DNA of 64,000 nt from Marivirga sericea (GCF_900177665.1 NZ_FXAW01000008.1:1-64000); one strand, 5' to 3'; numbered from the stretch's first letter, positions 1-8,698 are shown. The notes: generated from the letters alone by a model not told the origin. Program-made: numbers and translations.

Positions 1-40
1 GCATGCCGAATACGATAAAATTGATGCCAACAACATTTAA
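1..40 (+). CDS. higB: HigB-type toxin, last 12 codons only (cut by window edge)
   Basis: Bases 2-40 read in one frame as HAEYDKIDANNI followed by TAA. This is the usual C-terminal signature of HigB mRNA interferases of the RelE/ParE fold, where a 'GTHAEYDKID' block ends the protein. The next gene, 10 bases downstream, is a HigA-type antitoxin, which is the order expected for higBA (toxin first). The catalytic part lies outside the window, so activity cannot be judged. The call rests on a short peptide plus the neighbour. Confidence 0.75.
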   Translation, partial: HAEYDKIDANNI

Positions 41-50
41 ATAGATAATT

Positions 51-419
51 ATGATACTAAAGCTTATAAAAACAGATGTCGAATATCAAGAGGCCCTCAA
101 CAGACTTGAAGAAATCTTTGATGCTAAAATTGGAACTCCAGAAAGTGATGAAGCTGATATTCTAGGTCTTCTAATTGATGAATACGAAAAAAAGCATTAC
201 CCGATAGATGCCCCAGACCCCATTGAAGCAATTAAAATTAGAATGGAGGAGATGGATTTGAAACAGAAGGATTTGGTCGGTGTAATTGGTGGAAAAAGTA
301 GGGTTTCTGAGATTCTTAATCGAAAGAAAAAGTTAACTGTTGATATGGTTCGCAGCTTGGCTTTAAGATTAAATCTATCAGCGCAAATTCTAATAAACGA
401 CTACAAGCTAATAAAATAA
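51..419 (+). CDS. higA: HigA-type antitoxin, XRE-family HTH protein
   Basis: A 122-residue protein. The first half (residues 1-60) is the acidic HigA N-terminal region that binds the toxin. Residues about 62-115 form a lambda-repressor-like helix-turn-helix with the segment LKQKDLVGVIGGKSRVSEIL, typical of COG5499 antitoxins. It should neutralise the HigB toxin encoded just upstream and repress the shared operon. It starts 10 bases after the higB stop, so the two are co-transcribed. The gene ends directly before an inverted-repeat boundary at 424-555, as if higBA were itself one of the cassette-like units in this region. Confidence 0.88.
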   Translation: MILKLIKTDVEYQEALNRLEEIFDAKIGTPESDEADILGLLIDEYEKKHYPIDAPDPIEAIKIRMEEMDLKQKDLVGVIGGKSRVSEILNRKKKLTVDMVRSLALRLNLSAQILINDYKLIK

Positions 420-423
420 TAAA

Positions 424-555
424 GTTGGCAACATTAGCTAAAAACAATGGCGGTTAGATGGTACTTTAACATATTCTCACTATTTTCTACCTTTATCTGA
501 GATTGAATGTGAGGGCTTTTAATTCGCCAAAGTTTTTAGCCATATCGTTGGCGGT
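424..555 (+). other. attC-like inverted-repeat boundary 1 (after higA)
   Basis: Left box TTGGCAAC (425-432) faces right box GTTGGCGG (547-554). Inside them, 434-452 pairs imperfectly with 525-543 (tagctaaaaacaatggcg against cgccaaagtttttagcca), leaving a loop of about 70 bases. The right box sits 2 bases before an in-frame ATG of the S41 gene. The layout (R''-arm-loop-arm-R') resembles an integron attC recombination site. No integrase is visible, and recombination is inferred. Confidence 0.5.
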
Positions 556-577
556 CATGAAATATGAAGACAGTCTA

Positions 578-1981
578 ATGAGAAAATTAATAACTTTGCT
601 ATTTATGGTGCTCGTTGAGACGTTGTCTTCATTTGGACAGTCTGACAGCGCGGGATTTAAAAGTGACTTAAGAATTTTTCAAAAAGCACTTGAGGAAACA
701 CATCCTAATCTTTACAGATTTACTGCCAAAGCCAAATTTGATACAGTTTTTGACTCTATCGATCAAAAAATCACTCCAAAAACAACGGAACTAGAGTTTT
801 TTCGGCTTTTATCAAAAATTGAATCTTTAGTTAGAGAAGGTCATACATATCTACTGCCTTCGGAAAGTTTAACTCAACAACTGCAGACGAAAAAACTTTT
901 CCCCTTTGAAGTCACAATATCCGATAGCATCATTGTTGTAAAAGAGAGTTTTGATAAAAAACATTCTAGCTACAAAAACCGAGAAATAAATGCTATCAAT
1001 GGAGAAAAGTCAGAGGATATAATTAATCAGATTGCTAATTCCACAGGATTAAAATCAGGATATAATAACTCCGCATTACTTAATATTTTATCATTTGAAA
1101 ATAACTTTGCATTTTCCTATTATTATTTTATCGACACAACCAGTACATTTCAGATACATTTTGAAAACGAAATTGTAGCAATTCCAGGGATTGATAACTT
1201 CAAAGGAGAAATTTATCCCAAGTTCCCTAAAGAATGCGACCCTCCTTTTGCTTTACAAATAGATTCATTAAAAAGGATAGCAATAATTAAAATAACAACA
1301 TTTGCTTATTGGACAGTCTCTTCTAGTAAGAAAGAATACGCTGAAACATTTTCAAAATATTTTAGCGAAATTGAGAAAGCAGGAATTAAATATCTGATTA
1401 TAGATGTGCGAGATAATAGAGGGGGTGAAGAGATGTTAGCAGCGGAACTACTGACATACTTAGTCAAGAAAGACTTTAGAATCTATAAGAGTGCGAAAGC
1501 AAACACTTTGGATTTTAAATATGATTTACCAAACAGTTCCAAATTTAGCTTTCGTAAAAAAGACTATATTAAGACTGATTCGGGATACTTTAAAATTCAA
1601 GATAAAGTCCTAAAAACATTCTCTCCTAAGTCTAAAAACCATTTTGATGGCCAAGTTTATGTCCTTTCAAATGGTGGATCTCGTTCTGCAGCATCTATAT
1701 TGTTATCCCTTATTCGTTTTCATAACATCGGCATTATTGTTGGTCAAGAATCAGGAGGAGTCTTTGAAGACGTTGACGGGCGAAAAAAAATCAAAATTAC
1801 TTTACCTTACTCAAAAATACAGTTAAGCTTCCCCGCATGGAGTTTTAAAATAGATGTAGAAGGTGGTGATAGATTTAGAGGTGTCATGCCCGACTATATC
1901 GTAAAGAGAAATATACGCGACACCCAAAGTAATAAGGACCCTGAATTAGATTTAGTGTACAAATTAATAAGCGATGAATGA
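578..1981 (+). CDS. S41-family (C-terminal processing peptidase-like) exported protein
   Basis: A protein of about 467 residues with a signal peptide starting at this ATG (RKLITLLFMVLVETLSSFGQ). An ATG at 557 is in frame and also possible. The N-terminal helical region ends in LVREGHTYL, a hallmark of Bacteroidota S41 proteins. The catalytic core has the strand IIDVRDNRGG and the nucleophile loop LSNGGSRSAASILL, in which a Ser of the SRSAAS segment is the expected active residue, followed by GQESGG. No PDZ domain is obvious. It probably cleaves periplasmic or surface peptides; the substrate is unknown. It occupies a cassette-like unit whose first bases TTGGCGGT (548-555) are exactly complementary to ACCGCCAA (1990-1997) just after its stop codon. 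The two-residue catalytic machinery is inferred from the family. Confidence 0.82.
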   Translation: MRKLITLLFMVLVETLSSFGQSDSAGFKSDLRIFQKALEETHPNLYRFTAKAKFDTVFDSIDQKITPKTTELEFFRLLSKIESLVREGHTYLLPSESLTQQLQTKKLFPFEVTISDSIIVVKESFDKKHSSYKNREINAINGEKSEDIINQIANSTGLKSGYNNSALLNILSFENNFAFSYYYFIDTTSTFQIHFENEIVAIPGIDNFKGEIYPKFPKECDPPFALQIDSLKRIAIIKITTFAYWTVSSSKKEYAETFSKYFSEIEKAGIKYLIIDVRDNRGGEEMLAAELLTYLVKKDFRIYKSAKANTLDFKYDLPNSSKFSFRKKDYIKTDSGYFKIQDKVLKTFSPKSKNHFDGQVYVLSNGGSRSAASILLSLIRFHNIGIIVGQESGGVFEDVDGRKKIKITLPYSKIQLSFPAWSFKIDVEGGDRFRGVMPDYIVKRNIRDTQSNKDPELDLVYKLISDE

Positions 1982-1989
1982 ATACACGA

Positions 1990-2131
1990 ACCGCCAAAAC
2001 TAAAATATAGGTCATTGGGCATATAGCGCTAAAATTGAAAATGATTACATTTAAGAAAACATGAGGGTAATTGGTAGTTTGGAGTCTTGAAGTGTCCAGC
2101 GCCCATCTTCTAAACCTTCACAATGTCGTGC
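1990..2131 (+). other. attC-like boundary 2, containing copy 1 of a dispersed 112-bp repeat
   Basis: It begins with ACCGCCAA (1990-1997), the complement of the start of the S41 unit, and ends with AATGTCGTGC (2122-2131), the start of the UPF0158 unit. Bases about 2001-2114 (from 'tataggtcattgggca' to 'cccatcttcta') are about 85% identical by eye to 51667-51778 near the other accessory cluster. Inside, TGGGC/GCGCT pair with AGCGCCCA. There is no convincing gene; an antisense 91-codon frame here overlaps UPF0158 and is spurious. Confidence 0.5.
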
Positions 2132-2169
2132 TAAGTTAAAGGCACATCCTTTACACTTACTTTGAGTAA

Positions 2170-2577
2170 ATGAAAATATCGGAAAAACATATAGCCGAAA
2201 TAGCTGACCTACTTGACATGGGGCAGGTATGCTACGTCCATAAGCAGACAGATGAATTGTTGCATCACACAGACCCAGATTCACTCCACTTTGATCCCGA
2301 CCAGTGGAAAGATATAATTTTATCAATTAAAAAAGATAGAGAAGCTTTTATCAAGTTTGACCCATTGGACAGTCGTGATAGTTATAATGTCATGTCTAAT
2401 TTTGCTCACTCAATAAAAGACATGTCAATATCTGAAAAGCTGTTGGACACATTAGCTAGGCCAAAACCATTTCAGAATTTTAAACATCAAATTCAGTACT
2501 TAAATTATACGGACGATTGGCACCAATTTAAGCAGGCAGCTATGATTGACTGGGTCAGACAGCAAATAGAAGAATAG
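2170..2577 (+). CDS. UPF0158 family protein
   Basis: A 135-residue soluble protein. It matches the UPF0158 pattern: an N-terminal 'DMGQVCYVHKQTDEL' block (usually G-x-E-x-Y-y-N), a central FIKFDPLDSRDSYNVMSNF block, and the C-terminal RPKPFQNFKHQI...W..F motif that defines the family. The family has no established biochemical role. The unit is bounded by AATGTCGTGC (2122-2131) and its near-perfect complement GCACAACATT (2589-2598; 9 of 10 positions), so it looks like a self-contained gene cassette. It has no signal peptide or membrane segment. The function remains unknown. Confidence 0.8.
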   Translation: MKISEKHIAEIADLLDMGQVCYVHKQTDELLHHTDPDSLHFDPDQWKDIILSIKKDREAFIKFDPLDSRDSYNVMSNFAHSIKDMSISEKLLDTLARPKPFQNFKHQIQYLNYTDDWHQFKQAAMIDWVRQQIEE

Positions 2578-2588
2578 TAAATCACTGT

Positions 2589-2675
2589 GCACAACATTCC
2601 ATAAAACCAATTTGCTCAGCACCCTGTTGCAAATTCAGCAGTAGATAGCCAGCAATTTATGCTTTCACTTCGTGG
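2589..2675 (+). other. attC-like boundary 3 (weak)
   Basis: It starts with GCACAACATT (2589-2598), complementary at 9 of 10 positions to the start of the UPF0158 unit. An internal arm 2599-2616 pairs imperfectly with 2651-2664. The right-hand box is probably around TTCGTGGCAG (2669-2678) but is not certain. Confidence 0.35.
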
Positions 2676-2903
2676 CAGTTTCATCAACGGAGGACGGAGC
2701 ATTGCAGGGCTCATCAGCTTTTAAAGTAATTCAATTAAGTCTAATACTTGCCATCATCGGGCGGACAAGTTTTTACAGATCCACTGGATATACTGTAATA
2801 AGACAACATCAATTTAATCTGACATTCTACCTTGGTGGAAACCGCATAAATTGTTTAGATTCGTTTTTCATAGCCCACATAGGCAAACAGGTTTTATGTA
2901 GGC
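2676..2903 (+). other. Intergenic stretch, no convincing gene
   Basis: A 78-codon frame exists (2672-2908, GTG start) but has no recognisable domain, an unlikely composition and no clean start. On the opposite strand the frames are broken by stops. It may be the remains of a cassette. The right end, GTTAGTC (2904-2910), is the likely start box of the next unit; ACATA/TATGT around 2879-2900 form a small hairpin next to it. Confidence 0.4.
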
Positions 2904-2926
2904 GTTAGTCATTTAGAAAAATAAGT

Positions 2927-4081
2927 ATGTTGAATAAAAAGATCATAATACTACTATTTTTAATAGCGATAGTTTCTTTGTTTTTAGTAACAAATAGAAA
3001 CAAAATAGTGAGGCACTTTTATCCTAGAGTCGCAATCGCAGAAAAACACATCAATAATATATCTGTAGAAACTCCAAAAACTTACGAACTTCTACAAATT
3101 GCCTGTAGCCTAACACCAACATTTCAGAATGACCCCAATTTACTTAATAAGAAAAGCGAATATTACTCCGATGTTGAGAAGTACTTTGGGTCCTTCTCAA
3201 ACCACCCGCTGATTCAAAAATTAGAGAATCATCTTGATTTTAAGTCCAACCTAGCTATTAGACTACATTCAATTAGCTATGATGTAAATAACAGCAATGA
3301 ACTTGAACAAAATAACACCATAAGATTCAATCCTATTGTTAAAAAAATCTTCTATTGGAATTCTTTTCTCATTTCAGAAAACCAAAAATTGATCAACGAC
3401 TTTGCCAAGCAGACTGATTTCGCATCCTTTTATGAAAAACATGAACATTATTACCAAGATCTAGCTGAAAACTATCAAAAACGTTGTGACTTTGAAGGAA
3501 TGAAGCTCTGGTTAGAAACGAAATTTGACAATGAGCACCAATCCTATAGGGTCGTTTTCTCACCTCTTACAGGGGGACTCCACTTTACATTAGCCCTAAA
3601 AAACAATCAAGAAATGAGTCAAACTTTTATGTTTGTAAGTTCTAATTTGAGACCTATTGACACATTAGATATTGACAAGGCAGAAATCAGCAATGGTCTT
3701 CAATCAAGAGTTGTTTTTACCGAAATTGATCACAATTATGTCAATCCTTTAACCGACCAATTTATTTCAGAACTTGAAAAATCAATGAAGAATTATAAGG
3801 ATTGGAATATTCAATCTAAATCAAACTATAAATCAAAGTACAAAACATTCAATGAGTACATGACCTGGGGAGTATTTAGCCTTTATGCATTAGATACTTA
3901 CACACCCAAAAACAGCAAAAAAATAATTGAGCGAACGACTAGACTCATAAATGATCGGAGAAAATTTCATAGATTCGAAGATTTCAACAATGAGTTAATC
4001 CGACAATATAAATTGAAAGGTAAACCTAAAATTGAAACTCTTTATCCAATAATGCTGAAATGGATGAGAGAATATGCCTAA
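2927..4081 (+). CDS. DUF4932-type membrane-anchored protein, probably a degenerate metallopeptidase
   Basis: A 384-residue protein with one N-terminal membrane anchor (residues 5-22, IIILLFLIAIVSLFLV), so most of it faces the periplasm. The segment FTEIDHNYVNP (about residues 265-275) resembles the HExxH...VNP zinc motif of DUF4932 proteins, but the first histidine is replaced by threonine (TEIDH), so peptidase activity is doubtful. The rest is rich in charged helices. The unit starts at GTTAGTC (2904-2910), and its stop codon is part of CCTAAC (4077-4082), the near complement. There is no partner gene. Family assignment is from motif memory, hence moderate confidence. Confidence 0.6.
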   Translation: MLNKKIIILLFLIAIVSLFLVTNRNKIVRHFYPRVAIAEKHINNISVETPKTYELLQIACSLTPTFQNDPNLLNKKSEYYSDVEKYFGSFSNHPLIQKLENHLDFKSNLAIRLHSISYDVNNSNELEQNNTIRFNPIVKKIFYWNSFLISENQKLINDFAKQTDFASFYEKHEHYYQDLAENYQKRCDFEGMKLWLETKFDNEHQSYRVVFSPLTGGLHFTLALKNNQEMSQTFMFVSSNLRPIDTLDIDKAEISNGLQSRVVFTEIDHNYVNPLTDQFISELEKSMKNYKDWNIQSKSNYKSKYKTFNEYMTWGVFSLYALDTYTPKNSKKIIERTTRLINDRRKFHRFEDFNNELIRQYKLKGKPKIETLYPIMLKWMREYA

Positions 4082-4175
4082 CACTGAATATGAAATCGTA
4101 GCAGCCTGCGGGATGCTACGCTTCGTACACTAAAAGTCCTGGTGAATGTGACAAAACATTCGTAATCTGAACTAA
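4077..4175 (+). other. attC-like boundary 4 with a perfect 7-bp hairpin
   Basis: CCTAAC overlaps the preceding stop codon. A hairpin CGTAGCA (4097-4103) / TGCTACG (4114-4120) with a 10-base loop lies inside, extended by mismatched pairs on the outside. No T-run follows, so it is unlikely to be a rho-independent terminator. The right-hand box before the VOC gene is not resolved. Confidence 0.35.
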
Positions 4176-4186
4176 AAGTGAAAATA

Positions 4187-4576
4187 ATGAAGAAACTAAA
4201 TAGAATAATGACGAACATCTGCTCAGACAATTTAGCAGAAAGTCGAGATTTTTACACCAAACTGTTCGATTTCAAGGTGGATTATGATAGTGATTGGTTC
4301 ATCCATCTCATTTCGAAGGACAAAAAACTGGAATTGGGAATAATCGACAGAACAAATGAAATGGTGCCAAAAGGATTTCAGAATAATCCGCAAGGATTTT
4401 ATGTAACTTTTGTAGTTGATAGTGCGGACGAAATATTTAAGATTGCGGAATCGGAAAAATTTGAAATTGTTAACGAACCAACTAACACGTTTTACGGCCA
4501 GAGACGTTTATTGCTTAAAGACCCGAATGGAACTTTAGTTGATATTTCTTCACCAATTAAGGATTTTGAATTTTAA
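4187..4576 (+). CDS. VOC (glyoxalase/bleomycin-resistance) family protein
   Basis: About 129 residues from the ATG at 4187; a GTG at 4178 would add three residues and is less likely. It has the paired beta-alpha-beta-beta-beta modules of the VOC fold: an N-terminal CSDNLAESRDFYTKLFDFKV block, the central FYVTFVVDSADEIF block, and the C-terminal LLLKDPNGTLVDISSP strand that carries the usual metal-site acid. VOC proteins act on small electrophiles or bind drugs; the substrate cannot be predicted. It is a stand-alone gene in the cassette-like region and is followed by a clear inverted-repeat boundary. Confidence 0.8.
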   Translation: MKKLNRIMTNICSDNLAESRDFYTKLFDFKVDYDSDWFIHLISKDKKLELGIIDRTNEMVPKGFQNNPQGFYVTFVVDSADEIFKIAESEKFEIVNEPTNTFYGQRRLLLKDPNGTLVDISSPIKDFEF

Positions 4577-4580
4577 AATA

Positions 4581-4765
4581 GCTGGAGGATTTGAGTGGGC
4601 AAAAAATCAATTTCAAAGAAAAAAAGTGAAGTAGTACAGCAATGAATAAGCACATAGGCATGGTGGTAGTAAATTCAGTGCTTGCAGCCTACTATAAGTT
4701 CGTAAGGGTTTGAAAGTTTGAAGTCTGCAGTCGCCTGCATTGCCTAAACTAATCCGTTGTAGGGC
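4581..4765 (+). other. attC-like boundary 5 (after the VOC gene)
   Basis: Left arm 4587-4602 (ggatttgagtgggcaa) and right arm 4740-4755 (ttgcctaaactaatcc) pair at 12 of 16 positions. A GTTGTAGGGC box (4756-4765) follows directly. The loop of about 140 bases holds no gene. The geometry is the same as at 424-555 and 53527-53744. Confidence 0.4.
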
Positions 4766-5179
4766 GTTCCAAAATACCAAAGTATCACCAGAATGGATAG
4801 AACTTTACAAAAAGTGTGGCAAATAGACCTCAAAATTGAGTCTATAATTGATATTGACTTATTGGAAAATTAAAAATTGCTAAACAGCCTCGAGTTTTGG
4901 TACTTTCTTTCCCTGTCTTTATAAGCAGGCAGGCTTGCCAAAAGTTCATTAAAAAGATCAAACTTACACCTCACCTATTAGTAAACTATTTTACAGAAGT
5001 GCAACAGGAGCATCATACAAGGTAACAAAGCTGGTCCATAAAAAGCATCCTTGGGTGTTCTCACAGAAATCAATTAATTTTTAAGCCAATTATTTACCTT
5101 AAAACTCGTAATTTTTAGTACATTCGACATTTAATGCTCATGCTATCACTTCGTAAAAGATTAATGAGGTAATCAAATT
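4766..5179 (+). other. Long intergenic region without a gene
   Basis: Over 400 bases with frequent stops in all frames. It may be an emptied cassette after the GTTGTAGGGC box. The last 60 bases before the OmpA-type gene are AT-rich and include TAATTTTTAG (about 5109-5118), a poor match to the Bacteroidota -7 box. No terminator or RNA gene was recognised. Confidence 0.4.
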
Positions 5180-7180
5180 ATGTTACGGGTAAAAGTTTTT
5201 TTGTTAATAATCATTTGTAGTTCGGCTCTTCATGCGCAAAATTTTAGAAAAAGTCTTAGAAAGGCCGATCAATACCTAAGCTTTAATGACTATGATAGAG
5301 CCATAAGTTATTATAAAAAGGCCCTGAAACATAAGCCTGGGAATGTAGAAGCCACTTATGGGCTGGGAATCGCCTATTTGTTCGATTTTAGCAATGATGA
5401 GGCACTCAAACAGCTTACATTAGTCAAACAACTTGATCCTAAAGTTGGAAATAACATAGACTATTATTTAGGACTTGCTCATCAATACGATTATAACTTT
5501 GATGAGGCTATCAGGTATTTCGAAATTTACGGTGATAAAAAAAGGAAAAACCGTTATCAAGCCGACCTATTGATTACAGAGTGCTTAACGGCCGATTCGC
5601 TATACAGTACTCCTAAGTCGATGGTTGTTGAAAACCTAGGGCCAATGGTCAATTCACAAGAGCATGATTACACACCCGCATTAATGGCTGACGGCAAAAC
5701 ACTGTATTTTACTTCAAACAGACCGGGTTCTACTGGTGGCAGGAAAGGACAGGACGGTAGTTTTTATGAAGATATTTACATTTCTTCCCTACAAGACGGG
5801 CAATGGAGCAAGGCCCAAAAACTGGGTAAGAAATTAAACGGTGATTATCATGACGCTGTAGCTTCTATCGCTCCTGATGGGAAAACGCTTTTTGTATATT
5901 CTGAGAAAGGTAATGGCGATATTTACTTTTCAAATTTTAAAGATTCAACGTGGACTTATCCTCAACCGCTTAGCAATAAGATCAACTCAACTTTTTGGGA
6001 AACATCAGTCTCGATAACTGCTGATGGACAAACTTTATATTTCTCAAGCGCGCGTCCGGGTGGTTACGGTGGTTTAGATATTTACAAAACTACCAAAGGA
6101 GAGGATGGCGAATGGGGTTCTGCCCAAAACCTTGGCCCTATAGTTAACACCCAAGCCTCGGAGGACGCACCGATGATACACCCGGATGGACATACCTTAT
6201 ATTTTAGTTCTACTGGTCATCAAGGAATGGGCGGTTATGATATCTATTATAGTAAAATAGAAGGTCAGGAGTTTCAGTTGCCCGTTAATTTAGGGTACCC
6301 GATCAATACTGTTTATGATGATAATTATTTTGTGATCACGGCCGATCTTAAGCATGCATATTATGCTTCCAGAAAACCAGGTGGTTTAGGGATGGTAGAT
6401 ATCTATCATGTAGACATGGAAGAAAAAATAGAAGAGGAAGAAATCGTGCAGCCTGAGCCTGTTTTAGTAGAAAATACTGTGATAGTTTCTGAAAATGACA
6501 AAGAAGTAGAGGTTAAAATTGAGGAGCCAGATACTAAAGCTATGATTACCGTATTTAAAGGTAAAGTGCTTGATGCCAGCACGGGCTTACCAGTTGGTGC
6601 TGAAATTAAGATGGTTGATAACAAGAATAATACCTTGACTGCAGAAGCATTTGCTGACCCAGAAACAGGTGAATTCGAATTGATTGTACCGGAAGGAGGC
6701 AATTACGGAATATCTACGAGCAAAAAAGGCTATCTCTTTAATTCAATGAATTTTAGGCTACCCGAATTTTCTGAGTATCAGGAAATAGATGTTTCAATAT
6801 TGTTGGATAAGGCTGAAGTAGGTACTAAAATGGTACTTAAGAATATTTTCTTCGACAGCGGCAGCTCAGATTTAAGAACGGAGTCCTTAGGTGAGCTTCA
6901 AGTGATTAAAAACCTTCTAATGAACTCACCTGGCCTAAGAGTGCAAATAAATGGGCATACTGATAATGTCGGAAATTCAGTTTACAATAAGTTGCTTTCT
7001 AAAAAAAGAGCTCAATCTGTGATAGATTTCCTGATTGCAAATGGTATTAAAGCCGATCGTTTAGAAGCTAAAGGCTTTGGAGAGGAAAAGCCCCTAGTAT
7101 CAAATGATGATGAAATTGGTGGAAGAGAGATCAACAGAAGAACCGAAATAGAAATCTTAGGTGAAAGTCAAAATGGTTAA
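5180..7180 (+). CDS. PorE-like OmpA protein: TPR, PD40 propeller, carboxypeptidase-regulatory-like and OmpA domains
   Basis: A 666-residue exported protein with a signal peptide (LLIIICSSALHAQ). Domains in order: TPR repeats (about 30-130), a PD40/WD40-like propeller (about 150-415) with blades reading LYFTSNRPGS, LYFSSARPGG and LYFSSTGHQG, a carboxypeptidase-regulatory-like beta domain (about 448-545), and a C-terminal OmpA peptidoglycan-binding domain with NGHTDNVGN and the NRRTEIEI end. This architecture is that of PorE, the periplasmic type IX secretion component, and of related envelope proteins. It differs from PorE in lacking an obvious lipobox. It anchors to peptidoglycan and may help organise the outer membrane; a T9SS role is inference. 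It is preceded by a long gap and appears monocistronic. Confidence 0.85.
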   Translation: MLRVKVFLLIIICSSALHAQNFRKSLRKADQYLSFNDYDRAISYYKKALKHKPGNVEATYGLGIAYLFDFSNDEALKQLTLVKQLDPKVGNNIDYYLGLAHQYDYNFDEAIRYFEIYGDKKRKNRYQADLLITECLTADSLYSTPKSMVVENLGPMVNSQEHDYTPALMADGKTLYFTSNRPGSTGGRKGQDGSFYEDIYISSLQDGQWSKAQKLGKKLNGDYHDAVASIAPDGKTLFVYSEKGNGDIYFSNFKDSTWTYPQPLSNKINSTFWETSVSITADGQTLYFSSARPGGYGGLDIYKTTKGEDGEWGSAQNLGPIVNTQASEDAPMIHPDGHTLYFSSTGHQGMGGYDIYYSKIEGQEFQLPVNLGYPINTVYDDNYFVITADLKHAYYASRKPGGLGMVDIYHVDMEEKIEEEEIVQPEPVLVENTVIVSENDKEVEVKIEEPDTKAMITVFKGKVLDASTGLPVGAEIKMVDNKNNTLTAEAFADPETGEFELIVPEGGNYGISTSKKGYLFNSMNFRLPEFSEYQEIDVSILLDKAEVGTKMVLKNIFFDSGSSDLRTESLGELQVIKNLLMNSPGLRVQINGHTDNVGNSVYNKLLSKKRAQSVIDFLIANGIKADRLEAKGFGEEKPLVSNDDEIGGREINRRTEIEILGESQNG

Positions 7181-7285
7181 TTTTAGGAAGTTAACTTTAA
7201 GTTAAGGGTTTTCTGTCAAATGCTGTTCTTGAAATAATGATATGGAGCAATCTACAGCTAAGATAAAATAAAACCTAAGTAAGAG

Positions 7286-7813
7286 ATGAGAAAAATTATA
7301 GTAGGCATTGTAATTCTAGCCTTAACTTTTTTGACAAGTAATATTTATGCTCAAAAGACTATTAAAGCACAAAAGCGATTAATAGGTGGTAAGATTGAAA
7401 AAATTGAATTTACCGATTATATAGAAAACACACCTGATAGTAAGGAATTTAATAAAAAATTTAAGGTACTTGAATTTTGGGCAACTTGGTGTAAACCCTG
7501 CTTAGAAGCTGTTCCTCATTTGAATGAACTAAAGTCTGCATTTAATGATGAAGATGATTTGGTATTCTTGTCAGTAACTTACGAGGCACCAGAAAAAACT
7601 CAAAAGGTATTAGAAAGAATAAAATTTGAAACAATTGTTGTTTCAGATCAAACTAAGAAAATTCACAATGACCTAAATATTGAATATAAGGGAATGATGA
7701 TTTTGCCACGAACAGTTTTAATTGATAATTCCAACAAAATTATTTGGTATGGAACACCAACTGAATTAAGTGCTGAAATAATAAGGAAGTTTCTAAAAAA
7801 TGAGAAAATATAA
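7286..7813 (+). CDS. TlpA-like thioredoxin-fold protein, exported
   Basis: 175 residues with a signal peptide (VGIVILALTFLTSNIYAQ). The active-site motif is WATWCKPC (Cys-Lys-Pro-Cys, about residues 66-73), followed by a cis-proline segment near 'MMILPRTVLID'. It is a periplasmic TlpA/ResA-type thiol-disulfide oxidoreductase or a peroxiredoxin-like relative. The substrate is unknown; no cytochrome-maturation genes are near. It starts 105 bases after the OmpA-type gene and is probably expressed on its own or with the next gene (35-base gap). Confidence 0.85.
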   Translation: MRKIIVGIVILALTFLTSNIYAQKTIKAQKRLIGGKIEKIEFTDYIENTPDSKEFNKKFKVLEFWATWCKPCLEAVPHLNELKSAFNDEDDLVFLSVTYEAPEKTQKVLERIKFETIVVSDQTKKIHNDLNIEYKGMMILPRTVLIDNSNKIIWYGTPTELSAEIIRKFLKNEKI

Positions 7814-7848
7814 CTCTTGCCGACATCAGGCTAGAAGTAAGAATATAG

Positions 7849-8427
7849 ATGGTCAAAACAGAAAACTTCGATAAAGTTGAAATTTCTTCGCAGGAAGAAC
7901 TACGATCATGGTTGGTGAAAAATCATCTTCAATCTGAAAGTGTGTGGCTTGTCACCTTTAAGAAAGATGTACCTGATAAATATGTTTCTAGATGGGCAGT
8001 TCTTGATGAACTTATATGTTTTGGATGGATTGATGGAATCAGAAGGAAATTAGATGATCGAAGAACTATGCAATTAATATCCCAAAGAAAAGTAGAACAT
8101 TGGGCGAAAACGTATAAGGAAAGAGCGGCAAAGTTAATAGACGAAAAGAAAATGCACCAAGCTGGTTTGAGTGCCATTGCAGCTTCAAAAGCTAATGGAC
8201 TTTGGAACTTCATGGATGAGGTTGATAATCTAATTGTGCCCAAAGACTTATCTGATGAGCTTTCAAAATTTAATGGGGCAGCACTTTTTTTTGATTCAAT
8301 TAATAGCTCAAGTAAGCGGTTTGTTCTTAGGTGGATCAAACTAGCTAAAACAGAAAAGACCAGACAAAAAAGAATAGCAGAGCTGGCTCAGCTGTCCTTT
8401 CAAGAAAAAAAATTACCTGGAAGTTAA
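7849..8427 (+). CDS. YdeI/OmpD-associated (OmdA) family protein
   Basis: 192 residues, soluble. It shows the family blocks: SWLVKNHLQSESVWLVTFKK at the N-terminus, the ELICFGWIDGIRRKLDDRR signature, the RKVEHWAKTYKERAAKLI helix, and the C-terminal RFVLRWIKLAKTEKTRQKRI helix. This is the 'bacteriocin-protection / YdeI' family of unknown mechanism. It has no signal peptide. It follows the thioredoxin gene closely on the same strand but the two have no obvious functional link. Confidence 0.8.
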   Translation: MVKTENFDKVEISSQEELRSWLVKNHLQSESVWLVTFKKDVPDKYVSRWAVLDELICFGWIDGIRRKLDDRRTMQLISQRKVEHWAKTYKERAAKLIDEKKMHQAGLSAIAASKANGLWNFMDEVDNLIVPKDLSDELSKFNGAALFFDSINSSSKRFVLRWIKLAKTEKTRQKRIAELAQLSFQEKKLPGS

Positions 8428-8698
8428 ATTCACCATCCTCAAAATCCAACGAATACTAAAGAACTAGGGAAGAGTATTTATCCATAAAATGTAGACTATT
8501 TGAGGTATTAATTTTAATTTCTACTTAGCACGATCTTTAATAGGAAGGTATGCTTAATTTACTCTCCATAATAAGTACATTTAATAAAAGACAAAAGAAA
8601 CAGGGTTAAGCATTCCCTTAGCATAAGGGACAGCCGAGAATTTTGAGGAAAACTTTTCATTTTTCAAAAACTAATGGTCCTAAAAAACCTGATACGAC

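Noticed and set aside
2051-2326. Antisense 91-codon frame across the UPF0158 start
   Set aside because: It overlaps a real gene on the other strand and a repeat; composition is not protein-like.
2672-2908. 78-codon frame starting with GTG
   Set aside because: No domain, no neat start, and it lies in a region that looks like cassette debris.
4097-4120. Hairpin CGTAGCA/TGCTACG as a terminator
   Set aside because: No T-run follows; it fits better as part of an inverted-repeat boundary.
5180-7180. Definite type IX secretion component PorE
   Set aside because: Domain order matches, but the lipobox is missing and no other T9SS gene is in the window.
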